Positions 58,264-64,000 of a stretch of 64,000 bases of DNA are shown here, in pieces. The position numbers and the translations under genes were made by a program. The notes beneath the pieces are model-generated. The model searched no databases. It was not told where the DNA came from and worked only from the letters and a program-made list of their open reading frames with translations. The DNA is from Carya illinoinensis (lineage: Eukaryota > Streptophyta > Magnoliopsida > Fagales > Juglandaceae). The first letter of the stretch is position 1. Each line of letters starts with the position of its first letter. The stretch is from positions 18,445,501-18,509,500 of the forward strand of contig NC_056766.1 in assembly GCF_018687715.1 (NCBI RefSeq), given 5' to 3'.

Positions 58264-58500
58264 ATGGATACGCCAACATTTTTCTTCTTTTTCCTATTTC
58301 TTTCGAATTTCGTTAACCCCAAAAACCCAAGTACTCTCTCTTTACAATTACTTGTGAAATCTGTCCTTTTTCTGCAATCTCCTCTGTGTCTTCCTCCTTC
58401 GGTTTTCGTCCCACCTGAAACCAAAACAATCACTGTATTTGTCCCATGCATATGTGTGGTTGAGAATCGACGGTGGAAAGATTTCTCAGCACTTGGCTAA
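58264..58500 (+). other. Upstream ORF of RLK gene 2 (78 codons)
   Basis: ATG at 58264, stop TAA at 58498-58500, two bases before the main ATG at 58503. It has the same length and placement as in gene 1, with about 10 of 78 residues changed. The layout is retained but the peptide drifts. Confidence 0.4.
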
Positions 58501-58502
58501 GA

Positions 58503-61500
58503 ATGAAGAAGCGTGAGGAAAGCATCCCTCTACTTCATTTCTCCTTGTTTTTCATGTTCTTGTTCTGTCCTTTGGTCTTCTCTGAACTACCCTCAAACCA
58601 AAGAAACGCCATGATCGATCTTTCTAATCTCCTTAACAAAACAGATTTATCATGGAACATTAGCAAAGACCCATGTTCATGGAACGGAGTTACCTGCAGC
58701 TCTGGGAATTCTTCCATAACAGAAATCTCTCTTTCGGGCTTTTCCCTCTCTTCCTCAGACTTTCTGCCTCGTCTTTGCCAGATAGATTCTTTGAGGAGTA
58801 TTGATGTCTCCAACAACGCTCTGACCGTAATCCCGGAGGAATTCATCAAGCGTTGCGGGGAGATTGGAGGGCTGGAGCTCTTGAATATTGGCAGAAACAG
58901 GTTGGATAGTTCTCTGCCTACTTTTCAAGGATTCGTTGGGTTGAAGTCCTTGGACCTGTCTTTCAATTTATTGAGTGGAAACATTACTTTACAGTTAGAT
59001 GGATTGATTGCCCTCAAAAGTTTGAAACTTAGAGCCAACCATTTCAATGGCCCTATCCCTACCAATCTTGGAAACCCCATGGTTTTAGAGCAGCTTGAGC
59101 TCTCTGTGAATGCCTTTCAAGGTGGAATTGATCAAATAATGGGTTACCGGAATTTGACTCTGATTGACTTAGGTGAAAATAAGCTTTCCGGCCCTGTTCC
59201 TGATAGAATTAAAGACCTCTCTAAATTGGAAGTTTTGATTCTATCTTCCAATAACTTCAGGGGGCAAATCCCAGCAGCCATTTCAAATATCAGAACCCTT
59301 TCACGTTTTGCAGCCAATCAAAACCACTTGGAAGGTACAATTCCCGGTGGAATTACAAGATTCCTCAAGAACTTAGACCTTAGTTATAACAAGTTAAGCG
59401 GGTCGATTCCTACAGACATGTTGTCGCCGTCAAATTTGCAGTCTGTAGATTTGTCTTATAATTTGTTAAAGGGATTGATACCTTCAAACATATCTCCAAG
59501 TTTGGTCAGGTTGAGATTGGGAAGCAATTCTCTTGATGGGCCAATCCCTTCTTCGGTGTTTGGAAAACTTGAGAAGTTGATGTACCTAGAGCTGGACAAC
59601 AATAACTTGACCGGGCTTATACCTCCGGATTTGGGTTCTTGCCTGAGGTTGGCACTGTTGAATTTGGCAAGCAATAACCTGACTGGTACTTTACCGGGAC
59701 AGTTGGGAAATCTAAGCCGTCTTCAAGTTATGAAGCTTCAATCCAACAGGCTGGTTGGAGAAATCCCGGTTGAAATTGCTCTACTACAGAAATTGTCTAC
59801 ACTGAATGTCAGCTGGAATTTGCTGAACGGTACAATACCTTCTTGGATTTCAAGCATGCGAAACCTTTTTAACGTGAATTTACAAGGTAACAGTCTCAGT
59901 GGTTCGATACCATACGATATTTCCCGTTTGAATTCTCTGTTAGAACTCCAGCTCGGAGAAAACCAACTTACCGGTAAGATTCCAGTGATGCCGGCAACAT
60001 TGCAGATTGCTCTAAATCTCAGCAGCAACCTCCTTGTGGGACCTATTCCAGATTCTTTTCAACGGCTTACAGGATTAGAAGTTTTGGATCTCTCAAACAA
60101 TCGATTGACAGGGGAAATTCCAACGTTTCTGACTGAAATGAGATCCTTGACACGGTTGCTACTTTCAAACAATCAACTATCTGGAATTATTCCAAAGTTT
60201 CCGTCATGGCTTACTCTTGAGGCAAGAGGAAATGAGCATCTTATTAACACTACAACATCAAACACTTCACCAAAATCAGCCAAGAAGGGAAAATCAGTTG
60301 CCACTGCACTTCTGATTGGGTTTGCAACTGGTCTTTTCATTGCTGGGGTAGTCACAGGCCTTGCTATTTCAATCTTAAGACGATATTGCAGGGTTAAAGG
60401 CAATCTATTAACCGCAAATGGAATCCACAGATCAAATATCGACTTCACCAAAGCTATGGAAGCAGTTGCATACTCAAAAAACATTATGCTGAAGACTAGG
60501 TTTTCAACCTATTACAAAGCCATCATGCCATCCGGATCAAGCTACTTTGTTAAGAGGATTAATTGGAGTGACAAGATATTCCAATTCGGCAGCCACGATA
60601 AATTCTGGCGAGAGTTGGAAGTTTTGGGGAAACTGAGCAATTCAAATGTGATGACTCCTTTAGCCTATGTTTTGTCTGTTCACAGTGCTTATCTGTTTTA
60701 TGAGTTTTTTCCAAAGGGAACCCTTTTTGACGTTCTTCATGGTAGCCTGGAAAATGCTTTGGATTGGGCGAGCAGATACAGCATAGCAGTTGGGGTCGCT
60801 CAGGGCCTTTCTTTTCTGCAAGGTTGCACCTCTGGCCCGATACTACTACTTGATCTATCAAGCAGAAACATCATGCTGAAGTCCCTCAAGGAACCTCAAA
60901 TTGGAGATATCGAGCTATGCAAGGTTATCAATCCCTCAAAGAGCACTGGAAGCCTTTCTGTGGTTGCTGGTTCTTTTGGCTATATTCCTCCAGGTCAGGA
61001 ACTCTTTTCCTCATGTTTGACGTTTCCAAAATCACATAATAGTCATGAGCCTGTTATTTTTTGCATGTTTCAATCCTTTGTGAAGTTATCTCAATTGTAT
61101 AATATATTGGTTTGTTTTTGTTTAGTGGCATCATATTCTTCTCCTTGGCCATGCATGCCTTCCTTCAATTGAATTCCTTTCTGAATTTGATTAATGACGT
61201 CCACTTTTAGTGTCTAAATATCTCATGTTATTTGTTGGTGGTTGGCAGAGTATGCTTACACGATGAGAGTAACAATGGCTGGGAACGTTTACAGTTTTGG
61301 TGTCATTCTCCTGGAACTGCTGACCGGAAAACCAGCTGTTAGTGAGGGAACTGAGTTGGCCAAGTGGGCCTTAAGCAAATCAGTCAGGCAAGACAATTGG
61401 GATCACATCCTTGACCCTAATATCAGCAGAACATCACTTGCCACCAGAAGTCAGATGCTTCAAGTCCTGGATGTTGCTCTTGGTTGTGTAAATGTATCAC

Positions 61501-61556
61501 CAGAAGCAAGGCCAAAGATGGAGAATGTGCTAAGGATGCTCCTAAACGCAAGATAA
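58503..61556 (+). CDS. LRR receptor-like kinase (atypical kinase domain), copy 2
   Basis: Exons 58503-60993 and 61249-61556 (255-bp GT/AG intron) encode 932 residues. The ATG at 58503 is chosen because the open frame further upstream begins only with a GTG at 58473. Architecture is as in copy 1: signal peptide, cap with CSWNGVTC, about 20 LRRs, a membrane helix (about 598-622) and a kinase-like domain with Lys684, LLDLSSRN (Asp784) and DIE in place of DFG (Asp802). It differs by loss of one residue in the LRRs (GGIDQIMG versus GRIPDQIMG) and of 17 residues in the juxtamembrane segment, which in copy 1 is acidic and proline-containing (NDEQPQSAEDVPPPQ). Both copies are intact, so both may be expressed; altered juxtamembrane length could change partner binding. 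The function is unknown beyond family membership. Confidence 0.92.
60994..61248 (+). other. Intron of RLK gene 2
   Basis: Same position and phase as in gene 1, with GT after ATTCCTCCAG and CAG before AGTATGCTT. Here the intron happens to keep an open frame for about 180 bases, which would encode an unlikely tail if retained. Confidence 0.9.
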
Positions 61557-62259
61557 AATCATCTTGGAAATTGAGGTTCTATACTTTCTTATTAGAGAAT
61601 TAATAAAAGGGAAAATCTTCTTTCTCCATTCAAGAACTGGAAGCATTCTTTTGATCAACCCGAATGTAGAAGTTACAAATTTTATTTATCAACTTCTTCC
61701 CCCTCCCTCCCTCCCTCTGGCAGCAATATGGTACCTTTATCATGTATAATAGAGATAAATACAAAGTTGGCTCTGATTGACTAATCTTGCTACTTACTTC
61801 TCAAGCAAAGCACCTGCTCAATCATATCTTTCATAACTGCATCCAAATATAGATCTGGATGTAAGGAACATTTAGACTCTCACTGATTTCATTCTAAGAT
61901 GAACTTTGTCTGTTCCTTGGAATGACACGGTTTCTCTCCAGTTACTGGTTTGAGAAATGGTAATTTAGTAGTTCAACTTGCCCTCTCCCACCCTTTCATT
62001 CAAGCTTACCTTCTCTTTTCCTTTGACTTTCTGTTTTTTTATTGCAATATTTCTTGTACATTCAATTATATGTTTGAATCTTTGATGTAATTGGGACTGT
62101 TAATGAATACAAAGTCTTATGTTGTTATAAAAATACAAAAAAAGATTCAAGAAGTTATGAGTCTTAATGGACAGAGTACTTTGGTACAACATATAAAGAG
62201 CTTCGTCTCCTCTCAAGCAAAATTCGTAGAGTATATCATTGCCAACATAGAACAGTTTT
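61557..62259. other. 3' flank of RLK gene 2
   Basis: 3' untranslated region followed by AT-rich DNA. The stretch about 61970-62145 has no counterpart in A1 and ends in 'aaaaatacaaaaaaagattc', which could be the A-rich tail of a small retroposed fragment. No gene seen. Confidence 0.45.
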
Positions 62260-62421
62260 GTTTGGATTGAGAGAGAATTTCAATTTATCTTATCTTATCT
62301 CATTTAATCATTACAACGTTCTCAAATCTTAAAATAAAAATAATATTAAAAATACTTTTCTAACAATAATTTATTCAACTTTTAACTTTCATCTCATCTC
62401 ATCTCAACTCATTATCCAAAC
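62260..62421. mobile_element. MITE, A2 copy
   Basis: Ends gtttggat and atccaaac; interior words match the orthologous copy at 44301-44507. It is about 45 bp shorter, through internal loss. Confidence 0.65.
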
Positions 62422-62833
62422 CTCCCAAATAAGAAGGATAAAAATCATGATAGTCAACCAAATTATAGAGATCAAGTTGTTAATACTGATATATATTTGT
62501 TTTAAAGATTCACTCAAATTATGCTAACTTAATTACATATGGTATTTTTTTTATTTAAAATATTTGACTATTCTTAATAAATTTTTAAACAAGTCAAGTT
62601 TGAATAAGTAATTCAAAATGAAGCTTGCTTTGTTCAGTGATTTTTTTTTTTTTTTTTTTTTTTAAACATAAGTCAATCTTGAGCATATCGCCAAATTACA
62701 CTTTTATACTCATTTATTTTTCAAATGAATTCGAGCTTGTTCATGAACCACTTAACTTGGACAAAATAGACTATTTCTATTGTAACTTTGCATAAATTTA
62801 AATTCTTGTGACGTTTTTATACAAGTTTTACAT

Positions 62834-62877
<44 letters not shown>
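62834..62877. repeat. Compound (CA)n(TA)n microsatellite
   Basis: About 11 CA units followed by about 10 TA units; the A1 equivalent (44884-44905) is TA only. Confidence 0.93.
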
Positions 62878-64000
62878 TAATGATTATATTCATAAAACAT
62901 TCAAACATATTGTATCATATTAGAAAGATGATTTCCTAGTATTTTGTCAAATTTTTAACATATTCTCATTGTAAAGTTAAAAATAACATTATTGAAAAAC
63001 TAAATACAAGATTATTCAAATTTATAGAAATCTATACATACTAGATCAAGTTTTATTCGAATTGTTTCATATAAACCAATTGAACTAAAGTCGAGTTTTG
63101 CTGAGTTGATATGAGTTATTTGCCAAATAATGTTGTCTATTTGCAACAGTAATCTTGGGCATCACCCAAATTATTCACCGAATTTGTAAAGTTTTTTTTT
63201 TTCCAAACATTTTTTAAAATCTCTTAAATATTTTTAAAAATAAATAAAAATTAGAAACTCATTAAAAAAATAAATAAAAAAATCGGAGTACCAAAAGATC
63301 TTGGTTTAGTTTCCAGAACGGCCCTAGCACGCTAGTGATCGTCGTCAAGGGCATAGAATGACTTTGTCGACCAAGTACACGCCAGGCCGGGCACATAATG
63401 ACCATGTTGGGATTAATACTCTCTTTCGATACCGACAGATGGAGCGAAGCTGGAGCTAGTTCTGTCTCGAAGTTGGAATATGGATAGTTTTTAGGTTGTT
63501 AAACTCAATTCAATTTTAAGTTAAATCTAACATCTAAACATTTAATTTTTAAATTAATAAACTCATCTTAACTCAAAACTTTTTTACACGTAAGATTCAC
63601 AACTTTTTTCAACTCAACACATATTTATAAGTGAAGCTCACAACCTTTTTCAATTTCTTATAAATAATACTAAACTCATATTAACATCTAAACACATTTA
63701 AATTTATTTTAGATGGATCTCATATAACTCACTCTATCAACACAACTCACTATAATTCATAAAAAAAACTTAGCTCAACTTAACTGAGTTCAATATCCAA
63801 ATAAAGTCTTAAACTCCGACTCTAATTAGGGTCAAAGCTTGGAAGTGAGGTTTTAGACTGGGACCTTGCCACAAAACCAAATACCCTGTGAGGCCAGTAA
63901 CTCACCATGACTCCTAAAGATCCTAATAAACAACTAACTTGCGTGAGAACTTATAAGAAAGACACTTCTAAAAGCACTTCTAATAGTTTATCTATCTTAT
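62878..64000. other. AT-rich tail of A2
   Basis: Aligns with 44906-46377 of A1 apart from the fold-back element. No gene or other element recognised. Confidence 0.5.

Larger units (their letters stand above)
57956..64000. repeat. Segmental duplication, copy A2 (with RLK gene 2)
   Basis: Second copy of segment A, same orientation. It covers the kinase gene and downstream flanks to about 63972, where A1 is followed by segment B and A2 by different sequence (aaaagcacttctaatag). It lacks the MITE at 44012-44203 and the fold-back element at 45647-45832 of A1. Confidence 0.85.

Noticed and set aside
58473..58502. Earlier start for RLK gene 2
   Set aside because: The upstream codon is GTG; the ATG at 58503 matches gene 1 and begins the signal peptide.

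Overview
The window looks like nuclear DNA from a woody eudicot. The background is very AT-rich, the only confident host genes are plant-type (an intron-containing LRR receptor-like kinase pair), and most of the rest is retrotransposon and MITE debris. The MITE family and general repeat style remind me of Fagales/Juglandaceae (walnut, pecan), but that is an impression and not something I could test.

Layout. 1-3.0 kb: AT-rich intergenic DNA with one LTR (1606-2018) that has an adjacent primer-binding site but no partner LTR in view. 3.07-9.25 kb: a near full-length, broken L1-type LINE on the minus strand with a poly(A) tail, a 9-bp target-site duplication, ORF1 (DUF4283 plus zinc knuckle) and ORF2 (endonuclease, reverse transcriptase, zf-RVT, RNase H). 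9.8-10.5 kb: the RNase H tail of a second, truncated LINE on the plus strand. 11.1-11.6 kb: a small acidic plant protein gene of unknown function (minus). 13.75-27.72 kb: a Ty1/copia element (plus) whose pol gene is split by a 9.2-kb Ty3/gypsy element (minus, 16472-25630) with 2.45-kb LTRs; the right gypsy LTR and the adjoining copia sequence carry a deletion. 28.08-28.36 kb: two long CT microsatellites. 28.9-30.1 kb: a retroposed insertion with a 16-bp target-site duplication and no recognisable reverse transcriptase. 30.46-37.08 kb: an old, pol-less Ty3/gypsy derivative of Tat/Ogre style with decayed gag-protease, an 11-unit tandem repeat and a decayed antisense reading frame.

39.66-64.0 kb is a duplicated block. 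Segment A (an LRR receptor-like kinase gene plus flanks) occurs at about 39657-46377 and again from about 57956 to the window end. Between them segment B, which has no convincing gene, is present twice in tandem (about 46378-52279 and 52319-56107). Both kinase copies keep one intron near the 3' end, an intact reading frame (950 and 932 residues) and a 78-codon upstream ORF that stops 2 nt before the main ATG. The kinase domain lacks a normal glycine loop and DFG motif, so it is probably a pseudokinase or atypical kinase. It most resembles Arabidopsis At1g34420 by recollection.

The retroelements do not form a functional system with the host genes; they record successive insertions, nested disruption and decay. 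I found no CRISPR array, rRNA or confident tRNA gene. The less ordinary signals are the three covarying hairpins in the gypsy LTR, the antisense frame and bipartite tandem repeat of the pol-less element, the reverse-transcriptase-free retroposon, and the kinase/uORF tandem duplication.
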